A DNA stretch of 64,000 bases from Celeribacter arenosi (GTDB taxonomy: Bacteria; Pseudomonadota; Alphaproteobacteria; Rhodobacterales; Rhodobacteraceae). The translations under genes were made by a program, and so were the position numbers. This document shows positions 42,897 through 50,723 of the stretch, piece by piece (positions within the stretch are counted from its first letter, which is position 1; each line of letters opens with the position of its first letter). The notes beneath the pieces were generated by a model, which was given only the letters and a program-made list of their open reading frames with translations, had not been told where the DNA came from and did no database searches. The DNA lies in assembly GCF_039539485.1 (NCBI RefSeq), contig NZ_BAABDF010000003.1, forward strand, positions 310,001-374,000, written 5' to 3'.

Positions 42897-43496
42897 ATGC
42901 ACCCCACATCCCACGCCCTTCTCGTCATTGACGTGCAAAACGACTTCTGCCCCGGCGGCGCGCTCGCCGTGTCGGGCGGCGATGACATCGTGGACGGCAT
43001 CAACGCGCTCATGGCGGACTTCAAAACCGTGATCCTCACGCAGGACTGGCACCCCGCCGGCCACTCCTCCTTCGCTTCCACCCACAAAGCCGACCCCTTC
43101 ACGATGACGCAAATGCCCTACGGCCCCCAAGTGCTCTGGCCCGACCACTGCATCCAAGGCACCAGCGGCGCCACCTTCCACCCCCGCCTGCGCACCGACG
43201 GTGACCTGATCATCCGCAAAGGCTACAACCCCGCCATCGACAGCTACTCGGCCTTCTTCGAAAACGACCACAAAACCCCCACCGGCCTCGAAGGCTACCT
43301 GCGCACCCGGGACATCGACACCCTCACCATGGTTGGTCTGGCCACCGATTTCTGCGTGAACTTCTCCGCCGTGGACGCCGCCACCCTCGGATTTGCCACC
43401 ACCGTGCGCAGCGACCTTTGCCGCGCCATCGACATGGACGGATCGCTGGCCGCCGCCATGGACGCGATGAAGGGGGCAGGGGTCACAATTACGTAA
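42897..43496 (+). CDS. pncA: Nicotinamidase
   Basis: The 199-residue isochorismatase-fold enzyme hydrolyses nicotinamide to nicotinate for NAD salvage. Visible catalytic and metal residues are Asp12 (LLVIDVQNDF), the DWHPAGHSSF metal site, Lys in IIRKGYNP and the nucleophile Cys in ATDFCVNFS. pncB, the next enzyme of the pathway, lies 3.4 kb downstream. The ribosome site is enclosed in a strong hairpin, which suggests translational control. Confidence 0.95.
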   Translation: MHPTSHALLVIDVQNDFCPGGALAVSGGDDIVDGINALMADFKTVILTQDWHPAGHSSFASTHKADPFTMTQMPYGPQVLWPDHCIQGTSGATFHPRLRTDGDLIIRKGYNPAIDSYSAFFENDHKTPTGLEGYLRTRDIDTLTMVGLATDFCVNFSAVDAATLGFATTVRSDLCRAIDMDGSLAAAMDAMKGAGVTIT

Positions 43497-43574
43497 CACC
43501 CCCCTTGCGCCACACCCCACTTGCCTGACGCAGACCGCCGCGCCATTGTCGCCCCATATTCCCGAGGGACGATC

Positions 43575-44837
43575 ATGCGCCCACGTCTGCTGAACACATT
43601 GCCTCAAACCACACGCACCTCGCTCGGCGGGGATGTGCTCGCCGGTATCTCCGTCGCGCTCGTGGCCCTGCCGCTCTCCATCGCCATCGCCATCGCCTCC
43701 GGCGCGCCCCCTGAAACCGGCATCATCACCGCGATCATCGGCGGCTTCTTCGTCTCGGCCTTCGGCGGCTCTCTGGTGCAGATCGGCGGCCCCACAGGCG
43801 CCTTCATCGTCGTCGTCTTCTCCGTCATCGCAGAGCACGGCATGAGCGGCCTGATCACCGCCACCTTCATGGCCGGCATCCTCCTGCTCATCGCCACCGC
43901 CCTGCGCGCAGGCACGCTCATCCGCCACATCCCCGAAGCGGTCATCAACGGCTTTACCATCGGCATCGCCGTCATCATCGCCGCCTCCCAACTCAACGAC
44001 GCCCTCGGCCTCGGCATCGCCAACCTGCCCGCCGACTTCGTGCCCAAAATAGCCACGCTTTGGGCCGGATTAGGGTCGTTTTCCTTCGCCGCCTTCGCCA
44101 TCTGCGTGGCCACCATCCTGCTCGTCACCCTGCTGCGCCGCGCCGCCCCGCGTCTGCCCGGCCTCGTGGTCGCACTCGCCCTGACCTCGGCCGCCGTGCC
44201 GCTGTTCAACCTGCCCGTGGACACCATCGCCGACCGCTTCGGCCCGCTCTCGGGCGCGCTGCCCAAACCCACCCTGCCGGACCTCAGCCCCGCAAAACTC
44301 GCCGAGCTCTTCCCCTCCGCCCTCATCATCGCCTTCCTCGCGGGCGTCGAATCCCTGCTCTCGGCCATCGTCGCCGACCGCATGATCGCCGACCGCCACC
44401 GCCCCAACGCCGAACTCCTCGCCCAGGGCCTCGCCAATATCGCCTCCCCGATGTTCGGCGGCCTGCCCGTCACAGGCGCCATCGCGCGCACCGCCACCAA
44501 CGTGCGCGCAGGCGGGCGCACCCCGCTGGCCGGCATCGTCCACGCCCTCACCCTATTGGTGGTGATGAGCGTCGCCGCCCCGCTCGCCTCCCAACTCGTC
44601 CTGCCCGCACTCGCAGGCGTGCTCCTGCTCACCGCATGGCACATGGCCGAGGTCGACAAATGGCCCGAGTTCCTCAAAACCCGCCGCTCCGACGTGCTCC
44701 TGCTGTGCCTGACCCTCTTCCTCACCGTCTTCGCCGACCTCACCATCGCCATCGGCACAGGCGTCACCCTCGGCCTCGCCCTGCGCCTGCAAAGACGCGG
44801 CGTCCCCGACCCCGACTGGGACCCGCGTGACAAATAG
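43575..44837 (+). CDS. SulP-family anion transporter without STAS domain
   Basis: The 420-residue inner-membrane protein has the SulP transporter core (GDVLAGISVALVALPLSIAIAIASG, the GGPTGAF motif, about ten to twelve membrane segments) but ends after the last segment, with no cytoplasmic STAS domain. SulP proteins carry sulfate, bicarbonate or other anions; the substrate is open. The ATG at 43575 follows GAGGGACG. Confidence 0.85.
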   Translation: MRPRLLNTLPQTTRTSLGGDVLAGISVALVALPLSIAIAIASGAPPETGIITAIIGGFFVSAFGGSLVQIGGPTGAFIVVVFSVIAEHGMSGLITATFMAGILLLIATALRAGTLIRHIPEAVINGFTIGIAVIIAASQLNDALGLGIANLPADFVPKIATLWAGLGSFSFAAFAICVATILLVTLLRRAAPRLPGLVVALALTSAAVPLFNLPVDTIADRFGPLSGALPKPTLPDLSPAKLAELFPSALIIAFLAGVESLLSAIVADRMIADRHRPNAELLAQGLANIASPMFGGLPVTGAIARTATNVRAGGRTPLAGIVHALTLLVVMSVAAPLASQLVLPALAGVLLLTAWHMAEVDKWPEFLKTRRSDVLLLCLTLFLTVFADLTIAIGTGVTLGLALRLQRRGVPDPDWDPRDK

Positions 44838-44962
44838 CCAACCCTGCGCGCGATTTTTCACCCCCCCACTTGTAGCGCCCCGACACCGATCATAGGTCTG
44901 GCGAACGGCACCTGCGCCGTGGCCCGGACCGGCCAAAAACCGGCCCCATAGGATCACACCCC

Positions 44963-45919
44963 TTGCTCGACATTCTCCTCGTCACCCTCGGATTTATCGG
45001 TCTGGTTCTGGGGGGTAACGCGCTGGTGACAGGCGCCGTTGGCGTGGCGCGCCACTTCGGCATTTCCCCCATCGTCATCGGCCTCACGCTCGTGGGTTTC
45101 GGCACCTCGATGCCCGAACTCGTGACCAGCGTTCAGGCCGCCTATAGCGGCTCGGTCGGGATCGCGGTGGGCAATGTGGTCGGCTCCAACATCGCCAATA
45201 TCCTGCTTATCTTGGGGGTTTCGGCTCTCCTCGCGCCAATCGCCGTCGATGCGCGCGCCTTTAAACGTGACGGCACCATGCTCGCCATCGCCACCGTCCT
45301 GACGCTCGCGCTGGTGATCGGCGGTTTCATCGGGCGCGGGGCAGGGGGGCTGCTTGTCGCCGCCCTCGTGGCCTATGTCGCCTACACCCTGCGCGCCGAA
45401 CTGCGCAGCCGCACCCCCGCGGGCGACCTCTACGATGACGAGGCCGCAACCATCCCCGAAACCGCCTCCAACCTCGCCAATATCATCCGTCTGATCGCAG
45501 GCCTCGCGGTGACAATCATCTCCGCACGCCTGCTCGTGACAGGCGCGATCTCGCTAAGCACAACTTTGGGAATTTCCGACACCGTGATCGGCCTGACCGT
45601 GGTCGCCATCGGCACATCGCTGCCCGAACTCATCACCTCCGTCATCGCGGCCAAGCGGGGCCAGAGCGACGTCGCCTTCGGCAATATCATCGGCTCCAAC
45701 ATCTTTAACCTGCTGGGTATTCTGGGCACCACGGCGATCCTCACCCCGATTGCCGTGCCCGCAGAAATCCTGCGCATGGACATCTGGGTCATGGTCGCGG
45801 CCACGGTGCTCATGCTGGTCTTTGCGCGCACCGGATGGCACCTCAGCCGCAAAGAGGGCATCATCTTCCTCGCCCTCTACGCCGCCTACACAACCACCCT
45901 CGTGGTGCTGAACAGCTAG
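44963..45919 (+). CDS. Calcium/sodium antiporter (CaCA family, YrbG type)
   Basis: The 318-residue membrane protein has the two inverted alpha-repeat motifs of the cation/Ca2+ exchanger family, GFGTSMPELVTS and AIGTSLPELITS, each followed by a GNVVGSNIANIL or GNIIGSNIFNLL segment. It probably exchanges Ca2+ for Na+ or H+. The start is a TTG, with AGGA at 44949-44952 upstream. It is convergent with the dehydrogenase gene, 3 bp apart. Confidence 0.9.
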   Translation: MLDILLVTLGFIGLVLGGNALVTGAVGVARHFGISPIVIGLTLVGFGTSMPELVTSVQAAYSGSVGIAVGNVVGSNIANILLILGVSALLAPIAVDARAFKRDGTMLAIATVLTLALVIGGFIGRGAGGLLVAALVAYVAYTLRAELRSRTPAGDLYDDEAATIPETASNLANIIRLIAGLAVTIISARLLVTGAISLSTTLGISDTVIGLTVVAIGTSLPELITSVIAAKRGQSDVAFGNIIGSNIFNLLGILGTTAILTPIAVPAEILRMDIWVMVAATVLMLVFARTGWHLSRKEGIIFLALYAAYTTTLVVLNS

Positions 45920-45922
45920 GCG

Positions 45923-46873
45923 CTAAGCAACCACCACCAATTTCCCCGGCGTAGCCCCCGCGCCCATGCGCGCCAGCGCCTGCATCGCGCCTTCGATCTG
46001 CACACGTTCCCCGATCACCGGCGAAATCACCCCGTCGCGCGCCAGACCCATCAATTCGGCCAACCGGTCGGGGCCCTGATTGACCGCCAGAACGCCGATC
46101 GACTTGCCATCGCGCCGCTTGCGCAAACCGGCCAGCGCAACGTGGATCAGAACCAACATCGGCCCGCCCACCATCATATACCGCCCACCGTCCGCGAGCG
46201 CAGGCACCAACTCCCGCGGGCGCCGCGTGCCGTACATGTCGAGGATAACATCCCAGGTCTCGCCGCTGGTCGCGAAATCCCACGCCTCGTAATCGCGCAC
46301 CTCATCGGCCCCCGCCGCCGCCATCACCGACAGCTTGCCGACATTATCCACGCCCGTGACATGGGCACCCAGAGACTTGGCATATTGAATTGCCATCGGC
46401 CCCGAACCGCCGCCCGCCCCGTTGACCAGAACCCGCATCCCCGCGCGCACGCGATCCGAAAACGCATCCAACACAATCGTCCCCGACTGCGGCAAACAGG
46501 CCACCACCGTGGGATCCATATCGGCCGCCACCGGCACAAACCGATCCGCCTTGGCCACACAAATCGACGCAAATCCACCGAAACTGCCAAAAGTATCCGC
46601 CACAACCCGCTGACCGACCTGCAACGCGACACCCTCACCCACCGCCTCGACAACCCCGACCACGTCAGAGCCCAACACACGCGGGCGCGGGCGAAACGCA
46701 CCGGCAAGGCGCGCATACCCCGGCCGCCCCGTCACAAACTCCCAATCGCTCGCATTCGCACCACAGGCCTCGACCCGCACCGCAACCTCGCCACGACCCG
46801 CCTCGGGCACCGCAATATCGCGCAACGACAGATTGCCGAGCCCGCCATAGCCTTTCTGCACAACCGCTTTCAT
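45923..46873 (-). CDS. Medium-chain dehydrogenase/reductase, quinone oxidoreductase-like
   Basis: The 316-residue protein has the MDR fold: GroES-like N-terminus (EVAVRVEACGANASDWE, RVLGSDVVGVVEAVGEGV) and a Rossmann domain with VNGAGGGSGPMAIQYAKSLGAHVTGVD. The zinc-binding residues of alcohol dehydrogenases are absent, so it is more likely an NADPH-dependent quinone or enone reductase. Divergent from pncB, 68 bp apart. The physiological substrate is unknown. Confidence 0.87.
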   Translation of the reverse strand: MKAVVQKGYGGLGNLSLRDIAVPEAGRGEVAVRVEACGANASDWEFVTGRPGYARLAGAFRPRPRVLGSDVVGVVEAVGEGVALQVGQRVVADTFGSFGGFASICVAKADRFVPVAADMDPTVVACLPQSGTIVLDAFSDRVRAGMRVLVNGAGGGSGPMAIQYAKSLGAHVTGVDNVGKLSVMAAAGADEVRDYEAWDFATSGETWDVILDMYGTRRPRELVPALADGGRYMMVGGPMLVLIHVALAGLRKRRDGKSIGVLAVNQGPDRLAELMGLARDGVISPVIGERVQIEGAMQALARMGAGATPGKLVVVA

Positions 46874-46941
46874 CGAACCAATCCTTGCATCTTCGCGCGC
46901 CGCTCTGGTTTAACAGACCAATATCAATAAGGTGGGCACCC

Positions 46942-48234
46942 ATGGTCGACATCGCAACCCGCGTCTATAACCACAAATGGAAGATAGACCCGATCGTCCG
47001 GTCCCTCATCGACACGGATTTCTATAAACTCCTCATGTGCCAATCGGTCTTTCGCAACAAAGCGAACACCACCGTCACATTCTCCCTCATAAACCGCTCG
47101 AAACATATCCCCCTCGCCGACATGATCGACGAAGGCGAATTGCGCGAACAACTCGACCACGTGCGATCCCTCTCGCTCACCCGTGGCGAAAGCACATGGC
47201 TGCGCGGGAACACCTTCTACGGCAAACGCCAGATGTTCACCTCCGACTTCATGGAATGGTTCGAAGGCCTGCGCCTGCCCGCCTACCACCTCGAAAGACG
47301 CGGCGACCAATACGAACTCACCTTCGAAGGCAACTGGCCCGAAGTCATGCTCTGGGAAATCCCCGCCCTCTCCATCCTCATGGAACTACGCTCACGCGCC
47401 GTCACCGGATCCATGGGCCGCTTCGAACTACAGGTCCTCTACGCCCGCGCCATGACCAAACTCTGGGAAAAGGTCGAACGCCTCAAACCTCTCGACGACC
47501 TGCGCATCGCCGACTTCGGAACCCGCCGCCGCCACTCATACCTCTGGCAGGACTGGTGCGTGCAGGCCATGACCGAAGGCCTCGGCGACAAATTCACCGG
47601 AACCTCCAACTGCCACATCGCCATGAAACGTGACCTCGAAGCCGTCGGCACAAACGCCCACGAACTCCCCATGGTCTACGCAGCCCTCTCCAAAACCGAC
47701 GACGAACTCGCCAACGCCCCCTACGCCGTCCTCGCCGACTGGCACGAAGAACACGACGGCAACCTGCGCATCATCCTGCCCGACACCTACGGAACCCGCG
47801 GCTTCCTCGACCGCGCCCCCGACTGGCTCGCCGGATGGACAGGCATCCGCATCGACTCAGGCGACCCCGCAACAGGCGCCGAAATCGCCATCGACTGGTG
47901 GAAAAAACGCGGCGAAGACCCGACGCAAAAACTCATCATCTTCTCCGACGGCCTCGACGCCGACAAAATCATCGCCCTCCACAAACAATTCACCGGCCGC
48001 GTCCGCACCAGCTTCGGCTGGGGAACACTCCTGACAAACGATTTCCGAGGCCTAACCGACCACGACTCCCTCGCCCCCTTCTCCCTCGTCTGCAAAGCCA
48101 TAAGCGCCAACGCAAACCCAACCGTAAAACTCTCCGACAACCCCAACAAAGCCATGGGCCCCAAGGAAGAAATTAGCCGGTATAAGAGGGTGTTCGGAGT
48201 AGGGGATCAGGTGGCTCAGGATGTGGTGGTTTAG
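46942..48234 (+). CDS. pncB: Nicotinate phosphoribosyltransferase
   Basis: The 430-residue enzyme makes nicotinate mononucleotide from nicotinate, the step after PncA. Typical segments are LIDTDFYKLLMCQSVF near the N-terminus, DFGTRRRHSYLWQDW, GTSNCHIAMK with its His, and IRIDSGDPATGAE. The ATG at 46942 has AAGGTGGG upstream. The gene is extremely C-rich in third positions up to about 48165; the last ~65 bp switch to AGG, GTA, GGG and GTG codons. Its stop (TAG) overlaps the stop of the oppositely oriented KAP gene by 3 bp. Confidence 0.93.
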   Translation: MVDIATRVYNHKWKIDPIVRSLIDTDFYKLLMCQSVFRNKANTTVTFSLINRSKHIPLADMIDEGELREQLDHVRSLSLTRGESTWLRGNTFYGKRQMFTSDFMEWFEGLRLPAYHLERRGDQYELTFEGNWPEVMLWEIPALSILMELRSRAVTGSMGRFELQVLYARAMTKLWEKVERLKPLDDLRIADFGTRRRHSYLWQDWCVQAMTEGLGDKFTGTSNCHIAMKRDLEAVGTNAHELPMVYAALSKTDDELANAPYAVLADWHEEHDGNLRIILPDTYGTRGFLDRAPDWLAGWTGIRIDSGDPATGAEIAIDWWKKRGEDPTQKLIIFSDGLDADKIIALHKQFTGRVRTSFGWGTLLTNDFRGLTDHDSLAPFSLVCKAISANANPTVKLSDNPNKAMGPKEEISRYKRVFGVGDQVAQDVVV

Positions 48235-49592
48235 GGGGTCAGGGCCTCGTCGATTAGTGCAATAGGGTTTAAATAGTCATTGAGAAGGTTCTCTATGACA
48301 TCCTCGGGCCAATTTGACCCGAGACCGCCCCACATACTGCGAAATCCTTTTTTGTTCTTATCAACAGTGTCCGGGGCAAGAAGACTCCGCCACGCATAGT
48401 CTGCTACCTGCGAGTGAAACGTTGACTCCTCCGTTACAGAGGCCGGTAGTCCGATGAATCTTGAAATATCCTCGTAGGCTAGTTCAGCGGAAACTGCCTT
48501 TCTAAATAGATCTGGTTTGCCATGTTTCATAAGAATCAAGGAGGCCAACGTATAGTTGTAGCCATAAACATTGTTCTTGATCGATTTTTTGGGGTCGGCA
48601 ATCAGAGCTATTTCAGTTAGGACTCTCTGTGCTTGCCGTATCGATTGGAACCTGAATGCCGGAAATTCTGTGATCAACACAATTACAATATCGGCAATAT
48701 TTTTGTTTATGTCCATTTTTCGGGACATTTCTTCAAAGTACTTGGTCGCCACAGAATTGGGGTATCCGCGATACCCACTCCGATCTGGCAGAGTGAGGGA
48801 TACCGATACAAATTTCTGGAGATATGTTTCCGCATCTACCCTATCGCCATAGCGTGATCGGACCGTGTTCAGGAGTTCTTTGATATTGACGCCAAGCACG
48901 AAATGAACTCCCGGAACGAAGAAAAAGTGCTTCATAACTTCCAGCAAATCCAACGCAAAATCCGGCCGACATCTATCGAGTTCATCAACAACAAAAACGA
49001 ACTTTTTGGTTGGAACCCCATCGTCATCAGGCTCGGTAAGTTTTACTAGCGCCGCACGAAACTCAGCCATAGCGGCTCGTTTCCCGTCCTCCTTTTCCCA
49101 AAACGCATTGACTTGCTCTATTAGCTCGTCTTCTGTTCTCTCAAGTGCAGCATCCGCAACTACCCCAACGGCTTCGCTTGCCCCAGCGGTTCCCATGGCT
49201 AACCCAATTCGCAGAGCCGGACGCCACAGCTTGGCCGCCGCAGTTTTAACCATAGCGAGCGCGTCTTTCGGCTTTTTTGCCTTCTCCATGCGATCTGCCA
49301 GAACGCCGGTTAGACCAATGAGCGGATCGTCGAGAAAGTCGTTTTCAAAGGCGTCGAAGTATATGGTCGTTGCTTTACCCTTGTTTTCTATCTTGTGAGC
49401 TCCGACCCAGCACTTCAGAAAAAAACTCTTTCCAGAACCCCATGCGCCGTCCAGCGCAATTACCAATGGTTCATCGATATTCTCGACTAGTTCGGATAGG
49501 TTTCTACTTTCTCGCTCGCGAGATAATATGTCATGTTTCGCAAAACCATCTGAGTAAATATCAATATCTGCATGCGGTGGTGTAATTCTCAT
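48231..49592 (-). CDS. KAP-family P-loop NTPase
   Basis: The 453-residue protein has Walker A GAWGSGKS at residues 49-56 and Walker B FVFVVDELDRCRP with Asp203/Glu204, the signature of KAP NTPases. A hydrophobic insertion at about 118-150 (AAAKLWRPALRIGLAMGTAG) lies between them, where KAP proteins often carry membrane segments. GC and codon use (TTA, ATA, AGT, AAA) differ sharply from both neighbours, a sign of transfer. The start has CGGAG about 9 bp upstream. Family members occur in phage-defence loci, phage exclusion and membrane-linked complexes; no partner gene is adjacent. Confidence 0.88.
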   Translation of the reverse strand: MRITPPHADIDIYSDGFAKHDILSRERESRNLSELVENIDEPLVIALDGAWGSGKSFFLKCWVGAHKIENKGKATTIYFDAFENDFLDDPLIGLTGVLADRMEKAKKPKDALAMVKTAAAKLWRPALRIGLAMGTAGASEAVGVVADAALERTEDELIEQVNAFWEKEDGKRAAMAEFRAALVKLTEPDDDGVPTKKFVFVVDELDRCRPDFALDLLEVMKHFFFVPGVHFVLGVNIKELLNTVRSRYGDRVDAETYLQKFVSVSLTLPDRSGYRGYPNSVATKYFEEMSRKMDINKNIADIVIVLITEFPAFRFQSIRQAQRVLTEIALIADPKKSIKNNVYGYNYTLASLILMKHGKPDLFRKAVSAELAYEDISRFIGLPASVTEESTFHSQVADYAWRSLLAPDTVDKNKKGFRSMWGGLGSNWPEDVIENLLNDYLNPIALIDEALTP

Positions 49593-49736
49593 TTTCGGAA
49601 CTCCGCTGAATATAATTCCGAAAGAAACAACAAGGGCGACTTTGGGTCAACAACTCAATTCACCCCAACTCCCCCCACACCCTAGACACCCCACACCCCA
49701 AAGCCGTACCCTCCCCCAACACCAAGGAGCGGCCAC

Positions 49737-49979
49737 ATGCTTGAATCCATCTTCGGAACCGTCTTCGTCCTCGCCATTCTGGCGGCGTCTCTCTTCATCA
49801 CCTACTGGCTGTTCGTGATCGTCGCGGACATGGCAAAGGCGCGGGGGCAGAGCCGGACGCTTTGGTGGTTCATCTCCCTCATCATCACGCCCATCACCGC
49901 CATGATCGTCCTGTGGCTGTTCTTCGAGCGAACCGAGGACGCCCCGCCACCCGTGCGGTTTACTCCACCCGCCCCCTGA
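49737..49979 (+). CDS. Small two-helix membrane protein, unknown
   Basis: The 80-residue protein has two hydrophobic segments (about residues 7-30 and 43-62) and a Pro-rich tail. The strong ribosome site AAGGAG at 49725-49730 supports real expression. It resembles uncharacterised short phospholipase D-nuclease N-terminal-like or superinfection-exclusion-type membrane proteins only in general shape. Its last 20 bp overlap the end of arfB on the other strand. Confidence 0.7.
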   Translation: MLESIFGTVFVLAILAASLFITYWLFVIVADMAKARGQSRTLWWFISLIITPITAMIVLWLFFERTEDAPPPVRFTPPAP

Positions 49980-50376
49980 GCGCCTTCACCTCGCCACGGA
50001 CCTTCTTGGCCTTGATCCGCCGCTCGATCGACCCTTTGGAGGGCCGCGTCTTCACACGGAATTTCGGCTTTACCGTCGCCTCGCGGATCAAATCCGCCAA
50101 CCGTTCGCGCACGATCTCGCGGTTGCGCGCCTGATGGCGGGTCTCGTCGCAAAACAAAACCAACGCGCCCTCTTTCGTCCACCGCCGCCCCGCCAACCGG
50201 CGCAGACGCGATTTGACCGGATCGGGCAGACTGGGCGAGCGCGCCGCTTCGAACCGCAACTCGACCGCCGACGACACCTTGTTCACGTTCTGCCCACCCG
50301 GACCGGACGACCGCACAAACTGCTCCGTCAGCTCCCAATCGGCAATCTCGATGCTATCCGTGATCCTCAGCGGCAT
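49960..50376 (-). CDS. arfB: Ribosome-rescue peptidyl-tRNA hydrolase ArfB
   Basis: The 138-residue protein has the release-factor GGQ motif (SSGPGGQNVNK, GGQ at residues 27-29) and a basic C-terminal tail (KTRPSKGSIERRIKAKK) that enters the mRNA channel of stalled ribosomes. ArfB frees peptidyl-tRNA from ribosomes stuck at message ends. Its start has GAGAGG upstream. The 5' region is unusual: a 9-bp tandem repeat at 50389-50410 and, further up on the same strand, a terminator and a mini-ORF. Confidence 0.92.
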   Translation of the reverse strand: MPLRITDSIEIADWELTEQFVRSSGPGGQNVNKVSSAVELRFEAARSPSLPDPVKSRLRRLAGRRWTKEGALVLFCDETRHQARNREIVRERLADLIREATVKPKFRVKTRPSKGSIERRIKAKKVRGEVKALRGRVE

Positions 50377-50388
50377 AAGAGCCTCTCG

Positions 50389-50410
50389 TAAAACATGTAA
50401 AACATGTAAA
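50389..50410. repeat. Tandem TAAAACATG repeat before arfB
   Basis: Two perfect copies of the 9-mer TAAAACATG are followed by TAAA of a third, 12 bp upstream of the arfB ATG. Each contains or abuts the palindrome ACATGT, so the two ACATGT sites are spaced 9 bp apart. On the minus strand this also reads as a 12-codon frame MFYMFYERLLCR that overlaps the arfB start out of frame, but it has no ribosome site. Confidence 0.5.
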
Positions 50411-50503
50411 GCGGGGCGCGCGCGAAATGTAAAACCCTAACAACCCGCGCCACATTTCCGTTAAAACACTGCAAACTCACCCCCCGAACCCCCAAAAATG
50501 GAA

Positions 50504-50530
50504 AAGGGCTGCCCAGATCAGACAGCCCTT
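50504..50530 (-). terminator. Intrinsic terminator on the minus strand
   Basis: On the minus strand AAGGGCTG (50530-50523) pairs with CAGCCCTT (50511-50504), followed by TTCC and then ATTTTT. It can end transcripts from the queuosine-precursor transporter or from the mini-ORF, about 130 bp before arfB. Its 5' arm overlaps a competing hairpin CTTCG/CGAAG (50528-50541). Confidence 0.6.
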
Positions 50531-50584
50531 CGAGTTCGAAGAAGATGGGCCAGTTAGGAAGACCCAATCAGAAGTGTTCTGCGC

Positions 50585-50653
50585 TCAGGACTGCCTGAGA
50601 ACAACGGCCCCCCTGACTGTCTTGACCTCATTTTCCAATACCACTCTAGACAC
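50585..50653 (-). CDS. Possible 22-codon leader peptide
   Basis: On the minus strand a GTG at 50653-50651 opens a 22-codon frame ending at a TGA at 50587-50585. Its ribosome site is extraordinary: GAAAGGAGGTGGTCCAG (50669-50653) can pair over 17 nt with the usual alphaproteobacterial 16S 3' end, with a single G-U pair, and AGGAGG is 7 nt from the GTG. The predicted peptide starts MSRVVLENEV; I do not recognise it. A hairpin CTCAGG-CAGT-CCTGAG overlaps its last codons and stop. Overlapping frames in other phases exist, so the product is uncertain. Confidence 0.4.
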   Translation of the reverse strand: MSRVVLENEVKTVRGAVVLRQS

Positions 50654-50723
50654 TGGACCACCTCCTTTCGATGAATTGCCGATAGGACGATGGTGGCACA
50701 GATTTGGTATATGGCAAGTAAAT

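Noticed and set aside
44838..44962. Riboswitch before the CaCA exchanger
   Set aside because: The spacer has CCGGCC-AAAAA-CCGGCC and other GC-rich pairings, but nothing matching the Mn2+ (yybP-ykoY) or other ion-sensing consensus I know.
50367..50567. 66-codon minus-strand frame reaching into arfB
   Set aside because: It runs across the terminator hairpin and has no ribosome site at its start; only its last 12 codons, which overlap the tandem repeat, were kept as an observation.
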